Origin: Rapana venosa
Taxonomy: Eukaryota; Mollusca; Gastropoda; Neogastropoda; Muricidae
Direction: 5' to 3'
Assembly (NCBI GenBank): GCA_028751875.1
Contig: CM054155.1
Location: 608,449-672,448 of the forward strand
DNA: 64,000 bases
Shown piece by piece: positions 11,901 through 21,820 of the stretch (positions within the stretch are counted from its first letter, which is position 1; each line of letters starts with the position of its first letter). Below the pieces are notes generated by a model that saw only the letters and a list, made by a program, of their open reading frames with translations, did no database searches and was not told where the DNA came from. The translations under genes were made by a program, and so were the position numbers.

Positions 11901-12109
11901 AGTCACTGTTCCTATCTCGATGTCCGTTTCCATTGCGAGGTCGTTTTCCGTTGGTATCCGTCCGTTTGTGTCTCTTTTCAGTTTTCTTAGCGGTTGATAA
12001 ATCCACTGTCGGCTTGCTAGGCCAGTCACAGCTTCACCAGAGCCCCGTTAGCCAGCTTGACCTGTTTCCGTTTCCCACGACGTGGACGAGGGGTTGGACT
12101 TTGGGAAAC
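8995..12109 (-). mobile_element. RTE-like LINE, near complete, with TTC/GAA tail
   Basis: Reading the - strand from about 12000, the endonuclease begins YIGTWNICGLTNKE, passes through broken frames, and shows LELCAEHDLIITNTFFQ and QIDFILARS near 11260-11420. The RT frame follows at 9009-10382. The - strand 3' end is a short GAA repeat (TTC on the + strand at 8995-9007), typical of RTE elements. An 11-bp direct repeat flanks the element. The endonuclease half has several frameshifts while the RT half is open, so it is non-functional but not very old. Confidence 0.85.
9009..10382 (-). CDS. Reverse transcriptase of the RTE-like LINE (457-codon open frame)
   Basis: The uninterrupted frame carries the RT blocks in order: FGFRKGRGCTDAIFALRQL, VFVDQEKAFDRVNRDKLW, SGVRQGCVLSPLLFVIYMDQ, the active-site FADD (in LFADDQS), the primer-grip region ISITKTEVM, and EFKYLGSLFTEDG. 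The C-terminal blocks RWFGHLTRMPP and RGRPRRRW are present. The catalytic Asp pair is intact. Reverse transcriptases of this group copy the element RNA at a nick made by its own endonuclease. The frame starts downstream of the endonuclease after a frame break, so the protein as encoded would lack its nuclease. The first Met is not a genuine start. Confidence 0.85.
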   Translation of the reverse strand: MAHHHLPESMGREESTNGLAKCNSGANLEEEGQQERLQHLQRHFTSQPCREMYAKILEQRTRAKAEHLLSNAQFGFRKGRGCTDAIFALRQLCERAIEYNQDLHTVFVDQEKAFDRVNRDKLWKILEQYDVKGQLLDNIRAIYANSMSAVRTATGTSDWFPVTSGVRQGCVLSPLLFVIYMDQITKKANPDLEALNEVLFADDQSLMNQDKAALQDHTDQLNTSCERYDMKISITKTEVMSVSRNPGKLDININGTQLKQTKEFKYLGSLFTEDGKLDREIETRCQKANAVSYQLAPLLKHSSIPMSTKANHNSYAIFVPTLTYQCQTWALTKALERELVTCEMRCLRKAVNKTRRDKIKNEVIRDMVGLTPILHHIEQQRIRWFGHLTRMPPNQPALRAYTTKYNGWKARGRPRRRWSDSVADTLRAHDLSLHQASRLAADRCLCLPATPKGTSGR

Positions 12110-12120
12110 GTGACAATAAC
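12110..12120. repeat. Right target-site duplication of the RTE-like LINE
   Basis: GTGACAATAAC, identical to 8984-8994. It is followed by further AATAAC units, so the target was a small simple repeat. Confidence 0.65.
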
Positions 12121-12600
12121 AATAACAATAATTTTAATTCAGTTTTTGCAGGCCATATGGGCCATAGGAACAACAGTTAATCATATACTTTCATGTAAGG
12201 TGAACATCCTTACTTCTGATATCTAAACATTTAGTAAGAAATAATCCAACTTTAAACATCAAACTAGGTTTAGTGTTCATACAAAGAAGCTGCACTTTCA
12301 GATTCGATGGAAATCTGTAATAATACAAAGGAATACATTTTCTTCGCAATACAGCATATTTTTGGCATACAAGTAAAAAGTGACAAACATCTTCAATTTG
12401 TTGGCCATCACACTGAGAGCAGAATGGATCAGTAATCGGTTTGCCATAACGTGAAATTCCATTTAAAGGTAATCTGTTTGACCTCAGTAAACATATAGCT
12501 CTACGATATTATAAAGATTCTACTTCACATACATAATTTGCTCTACAAATAATCGGGTGATAATCTAAGTAGTCAGGGTATGCTGATAGAGATTCATGCC
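12121..12600 (-). mobile_element. 3' end of an I/Jockey-type LINE
   Basis: On the - strand the segment reads ISRYGKPITDPFCSQCDGQQ, then IEDVCHFLLVCQKY. The C-x2-C-x8-H-x4-C arrangement is the C-terminal zinc knuckle found after the RT/RNase H of I- and Jockey-type LINEs. Upstream codons contain stops, so it is decayed. Confidence 0.65.
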
Positions 12601-12862
12601 ATTTTTGTTGGTACACATGAGAAAACAAGTTGAACATAACAACACAATTTTAAAGGATCTGAATGACTTATGCATGAGTAAGAACTCAAAAGCCTTTTGG
12701 AAGAAACTGAAAGCACTGACATCTTTGAAACCAAGCAGATCAAATGAAATATTACCACGCATATGGCTAGATTATTTTAAGTCACTGTTTTCCGGAACTC
12801 AGATGATACAGATTTCACTGAAGAAATTGAAAATATGCTGAATATGCATGACCTCAGTAATT
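12601..12862 (+). mobile_element. Fragment of a LINE linker region
   Basis: The + strand reads NSKAFWKKLKALTSLKPSRS, then LPRIWLDYFKSLFS. FW..L..L followed by W..YF..LF is the linker between endonuclease and RT in I/Jockey/CR1-group LINEs. It is a short isolated fragment. Confidence 0.5.
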
Positions 12863-12902
12863 GTGAAAATTGTGTTGATTCACAACTTGGTGATGATATC
12901 AC

Positions 12903-12916
12903 TGTGTGTGTGTGTG

Positions 12917-12962
<46 letters not shown>

Positions 12963-12966
12963 TGTT
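12903..12966. repeat. (TG)n microsatellite
   Basis: Near-perfect TG dinucleotides. Confidence 0.95.
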
Positions 12967-12999
12967 GTGTGTGCAGTTGGACTTGTTAGAACTATTACT

Positions 13000-13107
13000 T
13001 GCTGTTGGTTGCATGACTGTGTAAGAATGAGTTGAGTGCAAGCGCTTTGATTTGTCTGTGCAAGATACAGCGCTATATAAATTCCATTTATTATTATTAT
13101 TATTATT
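13000..13107 (+). repeat. L2/SINE-type 3' tail ending in (ATT)n
   Basis: It contains AGCGCTTTGATTTGT, then CAAGATACAGCGCTATATAA and ATTCCATTTATTATTATT. The same tail occurs in seven other places in the window. The 41-bp minisatellite begins immediately after the ATT run. Confidence 0.85.
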
Positions 13108-13781
13108 AACGTGTAGACATACGATCAATACTACTGTTAAAGCAAGTTAACATGTAGACATACGATCAAAACTACTGTTAAAACAAGTTAACATGTAGAC
13201 ATACGATCAATACTACTGTTAAAGCAAGTTAACATGTAGACATACGATCAATACTACTGTCACAGCAAGTTAACATGTAGACATACGATCAATACTACTG
13301 TTAAAGCAAGTTAACGTGTAGACATACCATCAATACTACTGTTAAAGCAAGTTAACATGTAGACATACGATCAGTACTACTGTTAAAGCAAGTTAACATG
13401 TAGACATACCATCAATACTACTGTTAAAGCAAGTTAACAGTAGACATACCATCAAACTACTTTTAAAACAAGTTAACGGTAGACATACCATCATACACTT
13501 TTAAAGCAATTAACGTGAACAAACGATCAAACACTTTTAAAGCCGTTAACATGTAGACAAAACGATCAACACTACTTTTAAAAGCAAGTTAACATGTAGA
13601 CATACTATCAACACTACTGTTAAAGCAAGTTAACATGTAGACATACGATCAACACTACTGTTAAAGCAAGTTAACGTGTAGACATACGATCAACACTACT
13701 GTTAAAGCAAGTTAACGTGTAGACATACGATCAACACTACTGTTAAAGCAAGTTAACGTGTAGACATACGATCAACACTAC
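13108..13781. repeat. 41-bp minisatellite, left block (about 16 copies)
   Basis: The unit is GTTAACRTGTAGACATACGA followed by TCAAYACTACTGTTAAAGCA plus A, 41 bases. Units in this block mostly carry the ATG and CAATAC variants at the left edge and change to GTG and CAACAC towards 13781. The block is separated from the right block (17822 onward) only by the inserted LINE. Confidence 0.97.
13770..13781. repeat. Left target-site duplication of the inverted LINE
   Basis: GATCAACACTAC ends the left minisatellite block. The right block restarts with the same 12 bases at 17822-17833 instead of resuming at the next base of the unit, which is what a 12-bp duplication would produce. Confidence 0.65.
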
Positions 13782-13986
13782 AATTGATCACTCTCTTTTT
13801 CGTGTTTTTCCTAAGTGACGTATTTATCCAAATAGCAATATCATCTGCATACTGAACAACTTGAGTATTAGGTGACAAAGAGCTAGGGAGATCATGAACA
13901 AGAATAGAAAACAAGATAGGTGCAAGTACTGATCCCTGTGGTATACCCAAGTCGATAGCTTTAAAAGATGAGTACACTGAACCTAA
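13782..13986 (-). repeat. Inverted-repeat arm 1 (LINE RT core)
   Basis: On the - strand this is the 205-bp segment that encodes MYSSFKAIDLGIPQGSVLAP and QYADDIAIWINTS. It pairs with 15685-15889, with about three differences by eye. Confidence 0.9.
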
Positions 13987-15684
13987 TTTAGTGAAAATTT
14001 GATCTATCCGACAAGAAATTTTGCAGATATTATATAATATGCCATTAATACCAATGTATTTTTAATTTATGTAGCAATTGATCATGACAAACTCTATCAT
14101 AGGCTTTCTTTACATCAAAAAATGTGGCTAACACACTTTTTCGTTTGGAAAATTGCTTTTTAATTTGATGTGTTAGTTTACTAAATGGTCAGAAGTACAT
14201 CTCCCTTTCGAAAACCAGCCTGATTTGTTGGGATCACATTATTCTTTTCACAAAAATGAAATAAAACGCTATGTAAAAAATTTTTTTTCCATTACTTTAC
14301 CCACAGAGACGTAAGAGCAATTGGCCTGAGCATCTATCGATGACCGCAGTTTACCTTTTTCAGGATTGGGACACAATCGACTGCCTCCAGATTTTGGGAA
14401 AAGGGCGCCATTTATCCAACAGTTCTGGAAAAATGAAAAGAGAACCTTTTCCATTTTAAAGGCATAGAGCCAGCATTTGAAAGATATACCATCACACCAA
14501 CAGCCGTCTTGTTTATGTGTAAATGAATCTAAAGTTTCACAAAATTTCCCATCATATTGAAGGGGGGCATTTAAATAATCAGCATTATAAGATGACAATT
14601 TGTTTGATTTATTTGCTTTTCTAATTCGACATTTGATTGTATTCTTACTGAGAACTAGTATCTGAAAACATTGAAACAAAAGCTTCGCTTTTTCAATATG
14701 TTTGGGAAATCTATTATTTTCAAATTTTGATTGGGTGTGTTGGAAGCTGAAATCCATTTTCATTCACTAACTTTCTTCCAAACTTTATGTAAATCCTTGG
14801 ATTCGATACTTCATTTATCAAAATTTCTGTCCAATACTTGTTTTTTGCCTGAGCAATTATTCTTTACTTTGGGAGTTTTAGCATACCATACAAAAAAGTT
14901 TTCTTCTGAGATCTTTTAACCATATTTTGAATCGTTCTTTTTTATGGTTTACTGCATCCTCAAAATGTTTAGTCCACCATCTATTGCCCGAAATGCTTTC
15001 CATTCTTGTTGCTTTTGTTGTTTGGGAATAGAAAACTCAGCTGCATGTATGAGCTTGCCACAAAATTGGAATAAAACTGATCTACATCATCCTCTTCGAT
15101 CGTTTTCAATATCATACCTGAAGGAATGATTGAAAAGAACTCCAGTCAGCCAATTATATCGAAATTTAGGAATTTTATCCTCAATATTTTAGGTCTGATA
15201 TTACAAGTCCTCAAATGACAACGTAATGGGGAAATGATCACTTCCAAAACAATCCTCTTCAACATCCAATAGCATGATAGCTAAACCTGGAGATATTAAT
15301 GTAAAAACAAAAGCACTTGGTTTATGACTAAAACATCAGGAATTCTGGTTACTCTACCATCATTCAATAAGTAAAAACTTTGAATCCACAATATTTTCTA
15401 CCAAACGGTTGCTGGTGATAGTAGAGCACCCAGAATCCCAAAAAGGGCATGAGAATTGAAATCGCCCAGAATAATCCATTATGTTTTGTGAAGTCTGTGT
15501 TTTTTAACCATCAGTGTTGTCATTTTTGGACCTTGAGGTAAATATACAGAGACTATATTTAATATGTCATCTTTGTTAAATTTGACTGTCACCCCTACAT
15601 GATATATATCTGCTGTATGTTGCATAATAGGAGAAAACACAAGTTTATCGTACTCTAAGCCCTGCCTGACATATATGGCAGATT

Positions 15685-15889
15685 TTAGGTTCAGTGTACT
15701 CATCTTTTAAACCTATCGACTTGGGTATACCACAGGGATCAGTACTTGCACCTATCTTGTTTTCTATTCTTGTACATGATCTCCCTAGCTCTTTGTCACC
15801 TAATACTCAAGTTGTTCAGTATGCAGATGATATTGCTATTTGGATAAATACGTCAGTTAGGAAAAACACGAAAAAGAGAGTGATCAATT
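15685..15889 (+). repeat. Inverted-repeat arm 2 (LINE RT core)
   Basis: This is the + strand copy of the same 205-bp segment and encodes MYSSFKPIDLGIPQGSVLAP and QYADDIAIWINTS. The arms are 1.7 kb apart, so single-stranded DNA could fold back. Confidence 0.9.
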
Positions 15890-17493
15890 ATGTTGAAAAA
15901 ATATATCAGGAGAATTAGATAAATTCTGTAGTTATATGAAAGAAAAAAGATTTGAATTATCAGCAGAAAAAACGGTCTTGTGCTTTTTAATAACGGTGAC
16001 AACGCATTAAAATTTAAACCCAAAACGAAATTAGAAGGAAAGGGGCTTCAATACAAACAAGATTCAAATTCTAGTGTAAATTTTAGCTAGAAAGTTGAAT
16101 TGGAAGATGCACATCAACCAAATGATAACGAAAGCTAGGAAAAGACTTAATTTCCTAAAGATAATAAGTTCTCAGGCATGGAGTCAAGACACTACACTCT
16201 GATACATCTGGCTCTGTCCTTGGACGTTCAAAAATTTAAAATACGGACAAGAAGTTTATTTTTCTCTGCAGATTTTCTACTTAAAAAATTACAAAGTCTA
16301 GACAGTAAAGCAGTAAAGATACTCTTGGTGTTCCGCGCATGCAAATACAGCTAATACTTATAAAGAAGCTCATTTACTATCTCTTTCGATCAGCGGGAAA
16401 AAGGCAGTATCAAAATATGGGTTCGTAGTATCTCTATTCCAAATTCAGTAAAAGAGGAAATATTTATTAATCAAGACACGATTTCCTAACGGGGGACGCA
16501 ATATCATTCTGCAGCCAATAAAAATTATACAGACAAAATTTATGAAAGAAAATGACATCGATATATCAACAATTTTCCAATTTACCAATTGTTTCCACAA
16601 TTACCTCCTTGGGAACATATTTCAGCTAAATTTGACATTGACTACACGGAAAAAAAGAAAAATAAGATCAAAATCTTCTCACCGTTGATGTAAAAGTCCT
16701 TAGAAATAATTATTCTAATCACTTAAAAGTGTATACTGACGGATCTGTATTAGAAACAGGCAAAAGTGGTGCTGCATTTTGGATTCCACTTTAAAAGTTC
16801 AAAAATCTTTTCATTTAGGACAACATTTTTCTATTTTTACTTCTGAATTATTTGCAATTCTTATGGCTTTTTAATTTTTTGTCGATACTGCTATTGATGT
16901 TTGCCAAATCTGTTTTTGCGTTGACTCAAAGGCAGTGTTATGGGGATTAAAATCATGGCAGGTAAAATAAGGAATGATATTGTATTTGAGATAAATTCCT
17001 GATACATTCTATTGCAAGCAAGGCATCGGCATAACATTTTGCTGGATCCCCTCTCATTGTGGAATTTATTCGAATGAGCTGGTTGATTCTTGGGAAAACA
17101 AGGGGCCTCTGAATACAGTACTGAAGTGTTTGATTCCCAACTTGCATTGTCGTCTATGAAATTAATTCAAGTTAATGAAATGCATACATTCAAAGATTAT
17201 AGAAAAACATTAATCAACATTTTCCTTGCCCACGGAAATTAGAATTCTAATACAAAACTGAGATTAAGCAGGAATACTAAATATTTAAAAAATGTAACAT
17301 GTGTTGTTCATTCCACTTTCAGACCCATTTGTGTTTGATTTGCCCAATCTTCTGACATTATAAAAGGAGAGGTTTTGATATTCATAAGAAATATGCCACT
17401 AGTCAAGAAGTTTTATATTACCTCACCAATTCATAGTGCAGTTGCTGAAGTCATATATTCTTCACCTGTAAAACCTTTACTGTAATTACATAT

Positions 17494-17676
17494 ATTATAT
17501 ATGTGTATATATAAATATATATATATCTATGTAATATTATGTATTATATATATAAATATATATATATATTTATGTTTAATTTTATACAGTATGTGTATAT
17601 TGTGTATATGTAATATTTATATACTTATGTGTTGTGGGGTGTGGGTGCGTGTAGGGAAAGAAAAAAGAGAGAGAGA

Positions 17677-17722
<46 letters not shown>
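17494..17722. repeat. (TA)-rich and (GA)n simple repeats in the LINE 3' region
   Basis: Alternating TATATA stretches at 17494-17630 are followed by a GA run at about 17664-17722. Both lie between the decayed RNase H region and the A-rich tail, so they travelled with the LINE or expanded within it. Confidence 0.85.
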
Positions 17723-17725
<3 letters not shown>

Positions 17726-17821
17726 GGGGATAATAGGTACTTTGGTGTGAATGCGGTGTGTCTAAATCACCATGTAGTGAATAGACATTAAACAAAACAA
17801 AACAAAAAAACAAACAAACAA

Positions 17822-20800
17822 GATCAACACTACTGTTAAAGCAAGTTAACGTGTAGACATACGATCAACACTACTGTTAAAGCAAGTTAACGTGTAGACA
17901 TACGTTTCAACACTACTGTTAAGAAAGTTAACGTGTAGACATACGATCAACACTACTGTAAAGCAATTTAAACGTGAAAGACATACGATCAACACTACTG
18001 TTAAAGCAAGTTAACGTGAGACATACGACAACACTACTGTTAAAGCAAGTTAACGTGTAGACATACGATCAACACTACTGTTAAAGCAAGTTAACGTGTA
18101 GACATACGATCAACACTACTTTTAAAAGCAAGTAAACGTGTAACTACGATAAACCACTACTGTTAAAGCAAGTTAACGTGTAGACATACGATCAACACTA
18201 CTGTTAAAGCAAGTTAACGTGTAGCCCATACGATCAACACTACTGTTAAAGCAAGTTAACAGTAGACCTAACGATCAACACACTGTTAAAGAAATTTTTA
18301 AACGTGTAGACATACATCAGTACTACTGTTAAAGCAATTTAAAACGTGTAGCCCATAACATCAACACTACTGTTAAAGCAAGTTAACGTGTAGACATACG
18401 ATCAACACACTGTTAAAACAATTTAACGGTAGACATACGATCAACATTTACTTTTAAAAGCAAGTTAACGTGAGACAAACAAACAACACTACTGTTAAAG
18501 CATTAACGTGTAGACATACAAATCAACACTACTGTTAAAGCAAGTTAACGTGTAGACAAACTATCAACACTACTGTTAAAGCAAGTTAACGTGTAGACAT
18601 ACCACCCAACACTACTGTTAAAAGCAAGTTAACGTGTAGACATACCACCCAAACACTACTGTTAAAGCAAGTTAACGTGTAGAACATACCATCAACACTA
18701 CTGTTAAAGCAAGTTAACGTGTAGACATACGATCAACACACACTGTTAAAGCAAGTTAACGTGTAGACAAAAACGAAAACCCACTACTGTTAAAGCAAGT
18801 TAACATGTAGACATACTATCAACACTACTGTTAAAGCAAGTTAACATGTAGACATACTATCAACACTACTGTTAAAGCAAGTTAACATGTAGACATACTA
18901 TCAACACTACTGTTAAAGCAAGTTAACATGTAGACATACTATCAACACTACTGTTAAGCAAGTTAACATTAGCATACAATCAACACACTGTTAAAGCAAT
19001 TTAACATGTAGACATACTATCAACACTACTGTTAAAGCAAGTTAACATGTAGACATACTATCAACACTACTGTTAAAGCAAGTTAACGTGTAGACATACG
19101 ATCAACACTACTGTTAAAGCAAGTTAACGTGTAGACATACTATCAACACTGCAAGTTAACGTGTAGACATACGATCAACACTACTGTTAAAGCAAGTTAA
19201 CGTGTAGACATACGATCAACACTAACTGTTAAAGCAAGTTAACGTGTAGACATACGATCAACACTACTGTTAAAGCAAGTTAACGTGTAGACATACGATC
19301 AACACTACTGTTAAAGCAAGTTAACGTGTAGACATACGATCAACACTACTGTTAAAACAAGTTAACGTGTAGACATACGATCAACACTACTGTTAAAGCA
19401 AGTTAACGTGTAGACATACGATCAACACTACTGTTAAAGCAAGTTAACGTGTAGACATACGATCAACACTACTGTTAAAGCAAGTTAACGTGTAGACATA
19501 ACGATAAACACAAACTGTTAAAGCAAGTTAACGTGTAGACATACGATCAACACTACTGTTAAAGCAAGTTAACGTGTAGACATACTATCAACACTACTGT
19601 TAAAGCAAGTTAACATGTAGACATACTATCAACACTACTGTTAAAGCAAGTTAACATGTAGACATACTATCAACACTACTGTTAAAGCAAGTTAACATGT
19701 AAAACATACTATCAACACTACTGTTAAAGCAGTAACGTGTAGACAACTATCAACACTACTGTTAAAGCAAGTTAACGTGTAGACATACTATCAACACTAC
19801 TGTTAAAGCAAGTTAACATGTAGACATACGATCAACACTACTGTTAAAGCAAGTTAACGTGTAGACATACGATCAACACTACTGTTAAAGCAAGTTAACG
19901 TGTAGACATACTATCAACACTACTGTTAAAGCAAGTTAACGTGTAGACATACTATCAACACTACTGTTAAAGCAAGTTAACGTGTAGACATACGATCAAC
20001 ACTACTGTTAAAGCAAGTTAACGTGTAGACAAAACATCAACCTACTTTTAAAAGCAAGTTAAACGTGTAGACATACGATAAACCCACTACTGTTAAGCAA
20101 GTTAACGTGTAGACATACGATCAACACTACTGTTAAAGCAAGTAACGTGTAACATACGATCAACACTACTGTTAAAGCAAGTTAACGTGTAGACATACGA
20201 TAAACCCACTACTGTTAAAGCAAGTTAACGTGTAGACATAATCGATCAACACTACTTTTAAAAGCAAGTTAACGTGTAGACATACGATCAACACTACTTT
20301 TTAAAGCAAGTTAACGTGTAGACATACGATCAACACTACTGTTAAAGCAAGTTAACGTGTAGACATACGATCAACACTACTGTTAAAGCAAGTAAACGTG
20401 TAGCATACGATCAACACTACTGTTAAAGCAAGTTAACGTGTAACATACGATCAACACTACTGTTAAAGCAAGTTAACGTGTAGACATACGATCAACACTA
20501 CTGTTTAAAGAAAGTTAACGTGTAGACATACATAAACACTACTGTTAAAGCAAGTTAACGGGGTAGCCCATACGATCAACACTACTGTTAAAGCAAGTTA
20601 ACGTGTAGACATACGATCAACACTACTGTTAAAGCAAGTTAACGTGTAGACATACGATCAACACTACTGTTAAAGCAAGTTAACGTGTAGACATACGATC
20701 AACACTACTGTTAAAGCAAGTTAACGTGTAGACATACGATCAACACTACTGTTAAAGCAAGTTAACGTGTAGACATACGATCAACACTACTGTTAAAGCA

Positions 20801-21380
20801 AGTTAACGTGTAGACATACGATCAACACTACTGTTAAAGCAAGTTAACGTGTAGACATACGATCAACACTACTGTTAAAGCAAGTTAACGTGTAGACATA
20901 CGATCAACACTACTGTTAAAGCAAGTTAACATGTAGACATACGATCAGCACTACTGTTAAAGCAAGTTAACGTGTAGACATACGATCAGCACTACTGTTA
21001 AAGCAAGTTAACGTGTAGACATACGATCAGTACTACTGTTAAAGCAAGTTAACGTGTAGACATACGATCAACACTACTGTTAAAGCAAGTTAACGTGTAG
21101 ACATACGATCAACACTACTGTTAAAGCAAGTTAACGTGTAGACATACGATCAACACTACTGTTAAAGCAAGTTAACGTGTAGACATACGATCAGTACTAC
21201 TGTTAAAGCAAGTTAACATGTAGACTACGATCAACACAAACTGTTAAAGCAAGTTAACATGTAGACATACATCAACACTACTGTTAAGCAAGTTAAAACG
21301 TGTAGACATACGATCATCACTACTGTTAAAGCAATTTTAACGTGTAAGACATACGATCAATACTACTGTTAAAGCAAGTT
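17822..21380. repeat. 41-bp minisatellite, right block (about 85 copies)
   Basis: This is the same 41-bp unit as the left block. Variants are clustered: GTG + CGATC units dominate, with runs of ATG + CTATC units at about 18800-19080 and 19590-19980, and AGTAC or AGCAC variants at 20940-21210. Patches at 17940-18780 and 20020-20560 contain many one- to three-base indels, for example GTAGCCCATAC. A few units are truncated, one at about 19141-19160. Confidence 0.97.
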
Positions 21381-21431
21381 ATGACTGCGCGATTTGGAAT
21401 AAAAGAAAAAAAAAACATGAGGAGGTTGAAA

Positions 21432-21458
21432 GGGGGGGGGGGGGGGGGGGGGGGGGGG
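21432..21458 (+). repeat. Run of 27 G
   Basis: An uninterrupted poly-G tract lies 50 bases after the end of the 41-bp array. Its length is unreliable in any sequencing technology, and it could form G-quadruplex DNA. Confidence 0.95.
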
Positions 21459-21500
21459 TTGAGGCAAGGAGGTGTTTCCATGTTGTAAGCTGCGGAATTA

Positions 21501-21547
21501 TGTAATATTGTTGCGTGTTTGGTGAATGTACACACACCACACAGACA

Positions 21548-21585
<38 letters not shown>

Positions 21586-21623
21586 CACACACACACACAC
21601 ATACACACACATCCCACACAACA

Positions 21624-21654
<31 letters not shown>

Positions 21655-21808
21655 CCCAACATGTAACATAACCAGGAGACATATGATATGTTGAGAACTT
21701 TACTATCTGGATCAGTGTTACACAGATTCAACACGTGCTTTCTCTATCGTGTGGCGGGTTGGGAGCTAGGTTTACAGGCTGGATGTCTCAAGTGATCAGA
21801 TCCCAACA
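21501..21808 (-). repeat. 3' LTR of the Gypsy element
   Basis: It starts TGTAATATTGTTGCGTG and ends AGATCCCAACA on the + strand (TG...CA on both strands). It shares CTTTCTCTATCGTGTGGCGG-like sequence and GATATGTTGA with the copy at 23910. A CA microsatellite inside has expanded independently in each LTR. Confidence 0.8.
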
Positions 21809-21820
21809 TTCCCCTTCTTT
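21809..21820 (-). promoter_or_regulatory. Polypurine tract
   Basis: On the - strand, AAAGAAGGGGAA sits directly before the TGTTGGG start of the 3' LTR. This is the expected place for the plus-strand primer of an LTR retrotransposon. Confidence 0.7.

Larger units (their letters stand above)
13782..17821 (+). mobile_element. I-type LINE with inverted 5' half (twin-priming structure) inside the minisatellite
   Basis: From 13782 to about 15684 the element lies on the - strand. It reads from endonuclease at the right (DIYHVGVTVKFNKDDILNIV near 15560) to RT at the left (DLGIPQGSVLAPILF and QYADDIAIW). From 15685 onward the same element lies on the + strand, restarting at the RT motif and continuing to an RNase H core (VYTDGSVLETGKSGAAFWIP at about 16730). 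It ends after TA and GA simple repeats in an A-rich tail at 17787-17821. A 205-bp RT segment is present in both halves in opposite orientation. An inverted 5' portion placed before the 3' portion, an A-rich end and a 12-bp target duplication together match the twin-priming product described for mammalian L1. Both halves are full of stops. Confidence 0.8.

Noticed and set aside
14269..14763. 164-codon - strand frame considered as a separate gene
   Set aside because: It lies inside the inverted 5' half of the I-type LINE, between endonuclease and RT motifs, and belongs to that decayed element.
13108..21380. Regularly spaced repeats that might suggest a CRISPR array
   Set aside because: The 41-bp units are directly adjacent without unique spacers, in a spliced eukaryotic genome without cas genes. 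It is a minisatellite.
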